Below the pieces are notes generated by a model. That model made no database searches. It was not told where the DNA came from and saw only the letters and a program-made list of their open reading frames with translations. Source: an uncultured Rikenellaceae bacterium (lineage in GTDB: Bacteria; Bacteroidota; Bacteroidia; Bacteroidales; Rikenellaceae). From it: a DNA stretch of 51,068 bases. Shown here in pieces: positions 33,550 to 41,962 of the stretch (position 1 is the stretch's first letter; each line of letters begins with the position of its first letter). The DNA lies in the NCBI GenBank assembly GCA_904501625.1, contig CAJGBR010000003.1:1-51068 (forward strand), read 5' to 3'. The position numbers were made by a program, and so were the translations under genes.

Positions 33550-35559
33550 ATGAAACGTTTTTTTCTATTGCTGATGCTGATGGTCTCAACACTGACAGCA
33601 ACAGCCCAAATGCCAGAACCAATAGAATGGTCTGCAAGTGTACAAAATGTTGATAGCAACCGCTATGTAATAACATTTAAAGCAACCATCGAAGAGCCAT
33701 ATCACATCTATGATATGGGACCTTATGAAGATGGACCAGTTGTAACAAAATTTACCTTCACCAAACCCGAAGGCGTTGAATTTATTGGCGAAGTAAAAGA
33801 GGTTAATCCTCCGAAACGTGAGTTCGACGATTCGTTCGGTATTGAGGTCGGTCAGTATGAACGTGAAGCTACTTTTACGCAAGAGTTCAAAACGTCGGAT
33901 CCAAAAGCAAAAATTAAAGTCAAAATTGAATGGCAAGCGTGTGGCAATGGTTCGTGTCTGCCACCTGCCGAATTCGATATGTCGCTGACTGCTGAAGGCA
34001 ATTCTCAGGTCGAAACAGAATCTGAATCAGAACAAGCAGCAGAAGAACCTCAGACTACGCCTGAAATCAAATCGGCATCGACAAAAACAAGTTCTTTATG
34101 GGGCAACATTTTAGCCGCGATAGTATGGGCTTTTGCTGCACTCGCAACTCCGTGTGTATTCCCGATGATTCCGATGACTGTATCATTCTTCCTGAAAAAC
34201 AACAAAAGTAAGGCTCAGGGCAAAGTCAATGCACTATTCTTTTGGTTATTTATCGTAGTTCTCTACACGCTGCCGATTGCCGTAATCGTAGCCTCAACTC
34301 AAATATTTGGAGGAGATGCCGCAACTTCAGCAATATTCAACTGGTTAGCAACTCATTGGCTGCCTAACTTGATATTCTTCCTCGTATTTATGATCTTCGC
34401 AGCTTCATTCTTCGGAGCATTTGAATTGGTTCTGCCGAGTTCGTGGGTCAATAAATCTGACGCAAATTCAGACAAGGCAGGTCTTAAAGGTGTATTCTTT
34501 ATGGCACTGACCCTGGTTCTTGTATCATTCTCGTGTACAGGCCCTATAGTTGGTAGCGTCATCACCGAAGCCTGCACAGGTGCAGGTGTATGGTGGGAAC
34601 CGATCATCGTAATGTTCGCATTCTCAAGTATGTTTGCAATACCATTCGCCATATTTGCATTCTCTCCATCACTGCTCAAGGAGATGCCAAAATCGGGTGG
34701 CTGGCTCAACGTTGTGAAAGTTGTGCTTGGTTTTATCGAATTGGCTCTGGGACTGAAGTTCTTGAGTGCTGCTGACCAGGCTTATCACTGGGGAATCCTT
34801 GACCGCGAAATATATCTGGCAATCTGGATTGTAATATTCATTCTTTTGGGAATGTATTTGCTGGGCAAACTCAAGTTTGCACACGATAGTGATGTTAAAC
34901 ATATTACGGTTACGCGTCTGCTGTTGGCAATCGCATCTTTCACATTCGCACTCTATATGTTGCCAGGAATGTGGGGAGCTCCTCTGAAAGCCATTTCCGG
35001 TTATCTACCACCGATGCAGACTCAGGATTTTGTGCTTGGAACAGGATCGGTTTCGATTTCGGAAAATACCCAAAAGAGTTCAAAATATAGTGATTTTCTG
35101 AAGTTCCCACCGGAGTTCCAATTCAAAGAGTACTATTTCACTATCGACGAGGCTATTGCCCGTTCTAAAGAGATAGGCAAACCTATTTTCGTAGACTTCA
35201 CAGGCCACTCTTGTCCGAACTGCCGCGAAATGGAACAGAAAATCTGGAGCGACCCGCGTGTAAAACAACTGCTTACCGACGAATTCATCGTTGTAGCACT
35301 ATACGGTGACGATAAAACCAAAGTCGCCGAGTCTGACTGGATTACAACCGATAAAGGTAAGGTTGTCAAAGAATTGGGAAAAATCAACCAATTGTATATG
35401 CTAAATCGTTTTGGTCAGAACGGAATGCCGCTGTACTTCATCATCAACGAGGATAATACCTTGATGACAGACATTCACTCTCACGACCTAAACGTAGACA
35501 ACTATCTTAAATTTATGACCGAGGGTCTGAACAACTACAAGAAACAACTAAACAAATAG
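33550..35559 (+). CDS. dsbD: DsbD-family thiol:disulfide interchange protein
   Basis: A 669-residue inner-membrane protein. Signal peptide 1-19 (TLTATA-Q) is followed by an N-terminal DsbD-alpha-like domain (about 22-155; SVQNVDSNRYVITF, WQACGNGSCLPPAEFDM with its redox Cys pair). The eight-helix CcdA-type core (about 175-480) has Cys in WAFAALATPCVFPMIPMTVSFFL and VSFSCTGPIVGSVITEACTG. The C-terminal thioredoxin domain (about 525-665) has CPNC in FVDFTGHSCPNCREMEQKIW. It moves electrons from cytoplasmic thioredoxin to periplasmic thiols. A perfect 11-base hairpin follows its stop. Confidence 0.95.
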   Translation: MKRFFLLLMLMVSTLTATAQMPEPIEWSASVQNVDSNRYVITFKATIEEPYHIYDMGPYEDGPVVTKFTFTKPEGVEFIGEVKEVNPPKREFDDSFGIEVGQYEREATFTQEFKTSDPKAKIKVKIEWQACGNGSCLPPAEFDMSLTAEGNSQVETESESEQAAEEPQTTPEIKSASTKTSSLWGNILAAIVWAFAALATPCVFPMIPMTVSFFLKNNKSKAQGKVNALFFWLFIVVLYTLPIAVIVASTQIFGGDAATSAIFNWLATHWLPNLIFFLVFMIFAASFFGAFELVLPSSWVNKSDANSDKAGLKGVFFMALTLVLVSFSCTGPIVGSVITEACTGAGVWWEPIIVMFAFSSMFAIPFAIFAFSPSLLKEMPKSGGWLNVVKVVLGFIELALGLKFLSAADQAYHWGILDREIYLAIWIVIFILLGMYLLGKLKFAHDSDVKHITVTRLLLAIASFTFALYMLPGMWGAPLKAISGYLPPMQTQDFVLGTGSVSISENTQKSSKYSDFLKFPPEFQFKEYYFTIDEAIARSKEIGKPIFVDFTGHSCPNCREMEQKIWSDPRVKQLLTDEFIVVALYGDDKTKVAESDWITTDKGKVVKELGKINQLYMLNRFGQNGMPLYFIINEDNTLMTDIHSHDLNVDNYLKFMTEGLNNYKKQLNK

Positions 35560-35575
35560 TTCTTAAAAATAGTGC

Positions 35576-35608
35576 GAGTCCCAAGCCGAATTGCTTGGGA
35601 CTCTTTCA
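35576..35608 (+). terminator. Terminator after dsbD
   Basis: GAGTCCCAAGC (35576-35586) and GCTTGGGACTC (35593-35603) form a perfect 11-base stem with a 6-base loop, followed by TTTC. The T tail is short, but the stem is strong. Confidence 0.75.
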
Positions 35609-35682
35609 TTGTGCCTGCCCGAAAAAAAACACTGCACACCGAGCAGACACCCCTCACCTAACAAACAGACAGATTCTAAATT

Positions 35683-36264
35683 TTATTTTTTATTGGCAGA
35701 ACCCTTTTCTTCATTGGGCAGCGGTGAAACGCCTTGTTGTTTTGCACACTCAATCATCATTCCAGTGACAACCAATTGTGCTGTACTATCACCCGCAATG
35801 GCCTGAACAAATGCATAATTTGACATATATGTAGCATTTATTGTGTCAGCCAATGCCTTATAAAAAACATCTTTCTGACGATTGTCCATCTTCGAATCAA
35901 GAATACCTGCACCGACTAAATCCTTGTACGGAAACATTCTGCGAAGATTGTGGAAATCTACGCCCAAAAATTCAGCTGTACATTCAATCACAACATTGTA
36001 AACCGAATCTTTATTACCCTTCAATTTTTCAAAATCCGAATAATTGGGATAACGAGCCTTAACCTTTTCGATTACACAATCCTGAAACATTCCCCACTCC
36101 TGATCGGTAAACTCAGCAATAAATCCACCATCTTTCAATGGCATTATATACTCGGTCAATGTCTCCTCATTCTGACTGGACCAACCACGTTGTTTACAAC
36201 CCGACAAAGCTGCCGCCGACAAGAAGGTAACAACTAAAATAATCGCGTAAAATCTCTTTCTCAT
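35683..36264 (-). CDS. Unrecognised lipoprotein
   Basis: I start at ATG 36264, giving 193 residues, because MRKRFYAIILVVTFLSAAALSGC is a clean lipoprotein signal with Cys23; the in-frame extension to 36312 breaks it. The mature part is mostly helical and charged: YIMPLKDGGFIAEFTDQEWGMFQDCVIEKVKARYPNYSD, written here as one region at about 35-70, and LADTINATYMSNYAFVQAIAGD near 135-155. The residues after the Cys (KQRGW) lack the acidic surface-export signal, so it is probably on the periplasmic side. No family is recognised. It stands alone between two plus-strand operons. Confidence 0.75.
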   Translation of the reverse strand: MRKRFYAIILVVTFLSAAALSGCKQRGWSSQNEETLTEYIMPLKDGGFIAEFTDQEWGMFQDCVIEKVKARYPNYSDFEKLKGNKDSVYNVVIECTAEFLGVDFHNLRRMFPYKDLVGAGILDSKMDNRQKDVFYKALADTINATYMSNYAFVQAIAGDSTAQLVVTGMMIECAKQQGVSPLPNEEKGSANKK

Positions 36265-36427
36265 AATTGTTTTGTTTTTAATTCTGACTGGATATATCAA
36301 ATTCTTTGCCAAATCTTTCAGAACTTCGCAATCGTAATGTTTTTGTTTTGAAATATCCTGCTAAAAAAAATTAGTTACACTTTAATTTAAATCACCTTGA
36401 TTGGTTTCTTTTTTAACATTTTTAGTG

Positions 36428-36435
36428 TATATTTG
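36428..36435 (+). promoter_or_regulatory. -7 element of the hydrolase/Mur-ligase/Ddl operon
   Basis: TATATTTG matches TANNTTTG. The start it predicts (near 36441) is almost at ATG 36444. Either the mRNA is nearly leaderless or translation starts at the in-frame ATG 36462. Confidence 0.55.
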
Positions 36436-36443
36436 CAAGTCGT

Positions 36444-37223
36444 ATGAAACTTCCACCGAAAATGACGCAAACAATTGATATAGACGGTATTAATTTAAGC
36501 TATAATGTTCAGGGCAACGGCAATCCCGTGATTATACTTCACGGCTGGGGTTGCTCAAAAGAGACCGTGAAGTCAATTTCAGACCACATTTCGAAAACAC
36601 ATCTGGTCTATGCTCTTGATATGCCCGGATTCGGAGAGACTCCTCCTCCTTGTGAGGTTTTCGGAATCGAACAATACACCAGAGTGGTGGAACAATTTTG
36701 TCGAAAACTTAATATCACTAAACCCATACTGCTCGGACACTCATTCGGTGGACGCATATCTATATTATATTCATCTCGCAATCAAGTTGATAAAGTTATG
36801 CTTGTCGACTCGGCAGGGATTGTTCCCAAACGCACGCTGAGATACCACATCAAGGTTCGTAGTTATAAGCTCTACAAAAGACTACTACCACTGCTCGTGG
36901 GAAAAGACGAAGCTAAAAGACGCATCGAAGAGAGACAAAATCATAGCGGATCTGCCGACTACCGTGCAGCAAAAGGCATTATGCGTCAAATATTTGTAAA
37001 AATTGTTAACGAAGATTTAAAACACGTTATGCCCAATATCAAGGCTCCGACTCTGATGATTTGGGGTGAACTTGACACTGCCACACCACTTGGCGATGCC
37101 CGAGTTATGGAAAAACTAATTAAAGGCTCAGGTGTTGCCGTAATGAAGGGATGTGGCCACTACTCGTTCCTCGACAATCCCAGACAATTCTTCGCTATCG
37201 TAGACGCTTTCTTGAACTCTTAA
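36444..37223 (+). CDS. Alpha/beta hydrolase
   Basis: A 259-residue protein from ATG 36444 (253 from ATG 36462). The fold is clear: oxyanion-region VIILHGWGCSKETV near 29-42, nucleophile elbow LLGHSFGGRISILYSS with Ser near residue 99, acid in MIWGELDTATPLGDA near 211-216, and His in KGCGHYSFLDNPRQFF near 239. So the Ser-Asp-His triad is complete. There is no signal peptide, so it is cytoplasmic. It starts a three-gene operon with a MurF-like ligase 10 bases after its stop and a D-Ala-D-Ala ligase. An ester, amide or thioester in wall or envelope metabolism is a possible substrate, which is inference from the neighbours. Confidence 0.88.
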   Translation: MKLPPKMTQTIDIDGINLSYNVQGNGNPVIILHGWGCSKETVKSISDHISKTHLVYALDMPGFGETPPPCEVFGIEQYTRVVEQFCRKLNITKPILLGHSFGGRISILYSSRNQVDKVMLVDSAGIVPKRTLRYHIKVRSYKLYKRLLPLLVGKDEAKRRIEERQNHSGSADYRAAKGIMRQIFVKIVNEDLKHVMPNIKAPTLMIWGELDTATPLGDARVMEKLIKGSGVAVMKGCGHYSFLDNPRQFFAIVDAFLNS

Positions 37224-37233
37224 ACCTTTGATT

Positions 37234-38694
37234 ATGTCTGAAATATTTATGACAATCATAAAGATTCTAGCATTTGCGACAATTGATATTATATTGCCGA
37301 TTTTTCTGTGTATTAATAATATTCACATTCTACAACAGAACTCTTACCGAAACAAACGTTACCGCAAATGGTTCTCGTGGAAAAACTACTTTTCGACATT
37401 CAAATATGTACGTAAGCATAAGCTTCCGCTGGTCTACACACCTCGCGTTCGCAGACTTATCTGCACGTGCGTTTGTTTGATTGTACTGATCCAAGTAGCA
37501 ATCTTTTCACTGACCAATACTCCTCAAATCGGTTTCATACTGATATTGTTCATATTCCTGATTGTACAAGCAGCCAATGTGATTAATGCTCCGATTGAGA
37601 AAAAAATTGCACGCAGATACTATGATGATGCAAAACAAATTCTTAAATCAATGTCTCATCTGACAATCATCGGAATTACAGGCAGCTATGGAAAAACAAG
37701 TACCAAACACTATCTGCATAAGATTCTCTCAGAAAAATATGTCACCCTGATGACACCGGGTAGTTTCAATACAACGATGGGCGTAGTGAGAACTATTCGA
37801 GAATATCTGAAACCTTATCACCAGGTTTTCATCGTCGAAATGGGAGCAAAACAAATTGGTGATATCAAAGAGATTTGTGAACTTGTAAATCCGCGAATCG
37901 GCATCATTACTGCAGTTGCTGAACAACATATGGAGACATTCTATTCCCTCGAAAATGTTCTTAAGACAAAATTCGAGTTGGCAGATTCACTCCCCTCCGA
38001 CGGGTTGCTGGCAATAAACAACGATTTCCCAGCTATAGCAGAGAATTGTCACAGATACAAATGCCCAACCATAAGATACAGTCAGTCTCAGGCTGATGTT
38101 ATATTAAAAAATATCACATACACCAGCAGCGGTGCCCGATTCGAAGTAGTCGCAAAAGATTGGTCACTCGAACTGCAAACATCTCTAGTAGGTGAATACA
38201 ACCTCTCTAACCTAATGGCTTCAGTAATTGTCGCTAAAGAGTTAGGACTCTCAGACCAACAGATCAAAACAGGTGTAATGCGTGTCGAACAAGTCGAACA
38301 CCGATTAAGTATGAAACGTCACCCATCAGGAATTACAGTTATAGATGATGCCTTCAATTCTAATCCTTACGGAGCAAAAATGGCTCTGGATGTACTGAGC
38401 AGTTTTCCACAAAACCGAATTGTAGTAACTCCGGGTATGATCGAACTTGGTAAAAAACAATTCGATGAAAACAGAAAATTCGGGGTGAAAATTGCACAGT
38501 GTGCCGACGTAGCAATCGTAGTAAACAAACTCAACTCGGAAGCTATTGTTCAAGGGCTGAAAGAGGGCGGTATGAGTGATGATAAAATTAAAACTGCAAA
38601 AAACTTTTTAGAAGCAACCTCAATCTTAAATAAAATATCAAAAGCAGGAGATACTATTCTTTACGAAAATGACCTCCCTGATATGTTCAAATAA
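37234..38694 (+). CDS. Membrane-anchored Mur ligase family protein (MurF-like)
   Basis: 486 residues from ATG 37234 (TTG 37228 and ATG 37249 are alternatives). Instead of the soluble MurF substrate-binding domain, residues 1-125 contain hydrophobic segments (about 7-28, 76-97 and 98-117) separated by a basic region (NSYRNKRYRKWFSWKNYF). The Mur ligase core follows: P-loop ITGSYGKTSTKHYL near 147-160, TPGSFNTTMGVVRTI, VEMGAKQIGDIKEI, TAVAEQHMETFYS, EHRLSMKRHPSGITVIDDAFNSNPYGAKMAL and VVTPGMIELG. These are ATP-dependent amide ligase motifs closest to MurF. It may add D-Ala-D-Ala (made by the next gene) to a membrane-linked acceptor; that is inference. Confidence 0.85.
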   Translation: MSEIFMTIIKILAFATIDIILPIFLCINNIHILQQNSYRNKRYRKWFSWKNYFSTFKYVRKHKLPLVYTPRVRRLICTCVCLIVLIQVAIFSLTNTPQIGFILILFIFLIVQAANVINAPIEKKIARRYYDDAKQILKSMSHLTIIGITGSYGKTSTKHYLHKILSEKYVTLMTPGSFNTTMGVVRTIREYLKPYHQVFIVEMGAKQIGDIKEICELVNPRIGIITAVAEQHMETFYSLENVLKTKFELADSLPSDGLLAINNDFPAIAENCHRYKCPTIRYSQSQADVILKNITYTSSGARFEVVAKDWSLELQTSLVGEYNLSNLMASVIVAKELGLSDQQIKTGVMRVEQVEHRLSMKRHPSGITVIDDAFNSNPYGAKMALDVLSSFPQNRIVVTPGMIELGKKQFDENRKFGVKIAQCADVAIVVNKLNSEAIVQGLKEGGMSDDKIKTAKNFLEATSILNKISKAGDTILYENDLPDMFK

Positions 38695-38707
38695 AAACCA
38701 CAACACA

Positions 38708-39898
38708 ATGAAAACCAACGTAGCTGTATTTTTCGGAGGAAAATCCGTTGAACACGAAATCTCAATTTTGTCTGCAATTCAAGCAATTAATGCATTCAAT
38801 TCCGACAAATACGAAATTACTCCAGTATATATTTCCAAACAAGGCGATTGGTACAGTGGTGCAGAATTGCTCGATGTGCAAAACTATCAAGACATTAACT
38901 CGTTACTAAAAAAAGTAACCAAAGTTTATATGATTCCTCAATTTGGTTCTAATGAGATATTCTACGATCACTCGTCCCTGCTTGGTAAACAAAGAAAAAT
39001 TCTTGCTAAGATTGACGTAGTCGTACCCGTACTACACGGCACTAATGGTGAAGATGGAGTCTTCCAGGGCATTATCGAAGCAATAGGAATCCCATACGCA
39101 GGCTGTGACGTGTTATCTTCAGCAAACGGTATGGATAAAATTACAATGAAAATGATTCTCCGAGGAAACAATATTCCTGTGCTTGACTTTGTGTGGTTTA
39201 CGGACAAGGAGTGGTTCGCCCAAAGAGATGAGATCATTACCAAAATCGAAAACAAAATCGGATACCCCGCAATCGTAAAACCGGCAAATCTTGGTTCAAG
39301 TGTGGGTATCTCGACAGCTGCCAACAGAGACGAACTTATTGATGCAATATCTACTGCCGAGAAATTTTCGTCAAGGCTAATTGTTGAACGCTTAGTTGAA
39401 AAACTCTGTGAAATCAACTGCTCAGCACTGGGAGGAAACGGAGAGATAGAAACTTCGGTTTGTGAACAACCAATCAAAAGTGACAAAATATTAAGCTACG
39501 AGGATAAATATCTCGGAGGTTCAAAATCGTCCAAATCACAAGGTATGGCTTCGACCCAGCGATTGATTCCTGCCCCGCTCGATAAAGAGACGACAGATCG
39601 AATCAGACAACTTACATCAGAAACTTTCTACTCGCTGGGTTGCTCTGGAGTTGCAAGAATCGACTTCATTATTGACGAGGCTTCTAACGAAATATTTGTC
39701 AATGAGATTAACACAATCCCAGGTTCGTTGTCATTCTATCTTTGGGAGGCCACGGGATTGTCTTTCGATAAACTGATGGACAAACTCATTGTGATTGCAA
39801 CCAAACGAAATCATGATCGCCAAATGAAAACTCTCACTTACGACCAAAATATCTTTGCACTGAAACCGGGAATGAAACTCGGAGGTGTAAAAAAATAG
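38708..39898 (+). CDS. ddl: D-alanine--D-alanine ligase family protein
   Basis: The start is ATG 38708, giving 396 residues beginning MKTNVAVFFGGKSVEHEISI; the upstream ATG 38669 lies inside the Mur ligase gene. The ATP-grasp motifs are complete: VVPVLHGTNGEDGVFQGIIEAIGIPYAG, DKITMKMIL, YPAIVKPANLGSSVGI, the omega-loop region YEDKYLGGSKSSKSQGMAS, then RIDFIID and FVNEINTIPGSLSFYLWEA. It joins two D-alanines (or a related pair) with ATP. The omega loop, with its KYLGGSKSSKSQGMAS insert, differs from the short E. coli DdlB loop, so it belongs to another subtype. It lies 13 bases after the MurF-like gene. Confidence 0.88.
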   Translation: MKTNVAVFFGGKSVEHEISILSAIQAINAFNSDKYEITPVYISKQGDWYSGAELLDVQNYQDINSLLKKVTKVYMIPQFGSNEIFYDHSSLLGKQRKILAKIDVVVPVLHGTNGEDGVFQGIIEAIGIPYAGCDVLSSANGMDKITMKMILRGNNIPVLDFVWFTDKEWFAQRDEIITKIENKIGYPAIVKPANLGSSVGISTAANRDELIDAISTAEKFSSRLIVERLVEKLCEINCSALGGNGEIETSVCEQPIKSDKILSYEDKYLGGSKSSKSQGMASTQRLIPAPLDKETTDRIRQLTSETFYSLGCSGVARIDFIIDEASNEIFVNEINTIPGSLSFYLWEATGLSFDKLMDKLIVIATKRNHDRQMKTLTYDQNIFALKPGMKLGGVKK

Positions 39899-39900
39899 TT

Positions 39901-40356
39901 CTATTCGGGAATATATCCCTCATCTACATTAAGATTAACCCCGTGAGCACTGCCGTTGGCCATTCGGTCACATAGTTCGTTCTCGGGGTTTTCTGCATGT
40001 CCTTTTATCCACACAAAACGCACACTATGTCGGCGATATACATTTAGAAAACGACGCCATAAATCCTCATTTTTACGACCTTTATAATTCTTTCGTTCCC
40101 AATCAAACACCCACCCTTTCTCTACTGAATTAACCACATATTGTGAATCTGAATATATCGTGACATCATTTCCATCTGCTTTTAGTGCTTCAAGCCCGAC
40201 AATGACAGCCAATAATTCCATTCTATTATTCGTAGTCAAACGATAACCCGCTGTAATTTCTTTTCGATAAGGTCCACTAATCAATACTACGCCATAACCA
40301 CCGGGGCCTGGATTTCCTAATGACGAACCATCTGTATACATCGTTATCTGTGCCAT
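39901..40356 (-). CDS. rnhA: Ribonuclease HI
   Basis: A 151-residue RNase H1 with all four active-site acids: Asp in MYTDGSSLGNPGPGGYG, Glu in NNRMELLAVIVGLEAL, Asp in IYSDSQYVVNSVEKGW and Asp in ENELCDRMANGSAH, with the catalytic-loop His in KGHAENPEN. It cleaves RNA in RNA-DNA hybrids. Its stop is 2 bases from the convergent ddl stop. It is one base away from the flippase stop upstream on the same strand and is probably co-transcribed with it. Confidence 0.97.
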   Translation of the reverse strand: MAQITMYTDGSSLGNPGPGGYGVVLISGPYRKEITAGYRLTTNNRMELLAVIVGLEALKADGNDVTIYSDSQYVVNSVEKGWVFDWERKNYKGRKNEDLWRRFLNVYRRHSVRFVWIKGHAENPENELCDRMANGSAHGVNLNVDEGYIPE

Positions 40357-40357
40357 C

Positions 40358-41842
40358 TTATCGCTTGATTATAGATTTTAACATCGCCTTGATATTGATT
40401 CCCTCACAACGAATCACATAACTGCAATAGCCACTCAGTAGAGCCAAACTCACTACCCAACGTACCCACCAGCTACTATTAGTAAAGTTTTCTGCAAAGA
40501 AATATACAGCAACTCCTACGGCTACATACAGAAGAATTCTATTCCACTCATAAGGCGTAGGACAATATTTTCGATTGAGGTACAGACTGACTGCAACCAT
40601 TACAGCTTCGCTGCATAAACGTGCCAATGCAGCTCCCCAATATCCCAATCTCGGAACCAACACAACATTCATTAAAATCGTAAATACAAGACCTGCTCCA
40701 GTAACTACGATTGCCCAACGCGTAGCTCCCTCTTTTTTGTACCAGAACGACAAATTCAACACCATTCCCGACAAGATATTTGCTAATAATACGGTCGGCA
40801 AAATATGCATTCCCACTCGAAAATCACGACCGATAATCAGTGCAAACTCTTGTGAAAATAGAGTAATAACCAAATAAATAAATATCGATACTATAATGAA
40901 ATATTTCATAGCCTCGGCATTTATCTTCACGAAATCGTCCTTATCAAAACCAGAAAGGAAAAATGGTTCGGCAGCCAAACGATACATCTGTGTGAACATC
41001 AACATCAATACTCCGATTTTAACAACAGCTCCATATATACCCAAAGCCTCCATTGCCACATTTTCTGGCATCAGATACTTAATCATTTGACGATCTATGA
41101 ATTCATTTGCAGTCCCAGCGATTCCACTGATAAGTAATGGCAATGAATACAACAATATCTTCTTGAGCAATGCTTTATCAACTTTAGGAAAAACTCCGTC
41201 ACACGTTGACAGCAATACAACAAAAGTAAAAAGACTAGCCACGAGATTGGCTACGAATACATACCCTGCTCCATAATCTGCATAATATATCAGACTCAAT
41301 AGTCCAGCGTCGCCCTCTGCTAAACGAGGCAAAATTGAGTAGAAAAATATACACAATAATAAATTAATCACCACTGAGATTAGCCTTACCACAACATACC
41401 TTAACGCCCGATTCTGTTCTCTCAATCGTGCAAAAGGGATAGCCGTAATAGCATCTAATGCAATAATAGCTGCAACTACTGTGATGTACGAAACGTGGTC
41501 AGCATATCCCATTATCTCAGCAATTGGCACTCTAAATAAAAAGATTACCGCCAAAAACAACAGACTAATCCAAGTTACACTACCCCAAGTCGTCGCAAAA
41601 ACCTTTCTCTTATCGACAAGCTCGTTACACTCACCCGAAAATTTAAAGTATCCCGTCTCCATTCCCATCGTCAGAACTATCAACACAAAAGGTATGAGTG
41701 CATAAAAATCAGTCACAACACCATACTCACTCTGCGTCATAAATCGCGTAAAATAGGGAGTCAATAGGTAATTCAACAACCGAGCAACTATACTGCTCAA
41801 ACCATAAACAGCAGTTTGACCTGCAAGTCTGCGTAACAACAT
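40358..41842 (-). CDS. Polysaccharide/lipid flippase family membrane protein (Wzx/MOP type)
   Basis: I start at ATG 41842, giving 494 residues beginning MLLRRLAGQTAVYGLSSIVARLLNYLLTPYFT; the extension to 41926 crosses its own promoter. It has about 14 membrane helices. MOP-family features are RLLNYLLTPYFTRFMTQSEYGVVTDFYALIPF near the N-terminus, the central ISGIAGTANEFIDRQMIKYLMP, and YLGYWGAALARL-like RLGYWGAALARLCSEA near the C-terminus. It should flip a lipid-linked sugar across the inner membrane. No glycosyltransferase cluster is nearby, so the substrate is open. It is the first gene of a two-gene operon with rnhA. Confidence 0.87.
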   Translation of the reverse strand: MLLRRLAGQTAVYGLSSIVARLLNYLLTPYFTRFMTQSEYGVVTDFYALIPFVLIVLTMGMETGYFKFSGECNELVDKRKVFATTWGSVTWISLLFLAVIFLFRVPIAEIMGYADHVSYITVVAAIIALDAITAIPFARLREQNRALRYVVVRLISVVINLLLCIFFYSILPRLAEGDAGLLSLIYYADYGAGYVFVANLVASLFTFVVLLSTCDGVFPKVDKALLKKILLYSLPLLISGIAGTANEFIDRQMIKYLMPENVAMEALGIYGAVVKIGVLMLMFTQMYRLAAEPFFLSGFDKDDFVKINAEAMKYFIIVSIFIYLVITLFSQEFALIIGRDFRVGMHILPTVLLANILSGMVLNLSFWYKKEGATRWAIVVTGAGLVFTILMNVVLVPRLGYWGAALARLCSEAVMVAVSLYLNRKYCPTPYEWNRILLYVAVGVAVYFFAENFTNSSWWVRWVVSLALLSGYCSYVIRCEGINIKAMLKSIIKR

Positions 41843-41870
41843 TAGCCTGTAAAATAGATTTAGTAAAGAA

Positions 41871-41878
41871 CAAAAGTA
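41871..41878 (-). promoter_or_regulatory. -7 element of the flippase-rnhA operon
   Basis: Minus-strand TACTTTTG matches TANNTTTG, 28 bases upstream of ATG 41842. It diverges from the aminotransferase promoter. Confidence 0.5.
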
Positions 41879-41886
41879 CAAAAAAA

Positions 41887-41919
41887 TTTGCGGAATACAG
41901 AGTAAATTGTGTATTTTTG
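41887..41919 (+). promoter_or_regulatory. Promoter of the aminotransferase gene
   Basis: TTTG 41887-41890, a 21-base spacer and TATTTTTG 41912-41919 fit the consensus. The predicted start near 41925 leaves a leader of about 38 bases. Confidence 0.7.
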
Positions 41920-41962
41920 CAACCAATTAAACTGATATATTAAACTTAAAATAAATAAGAAA

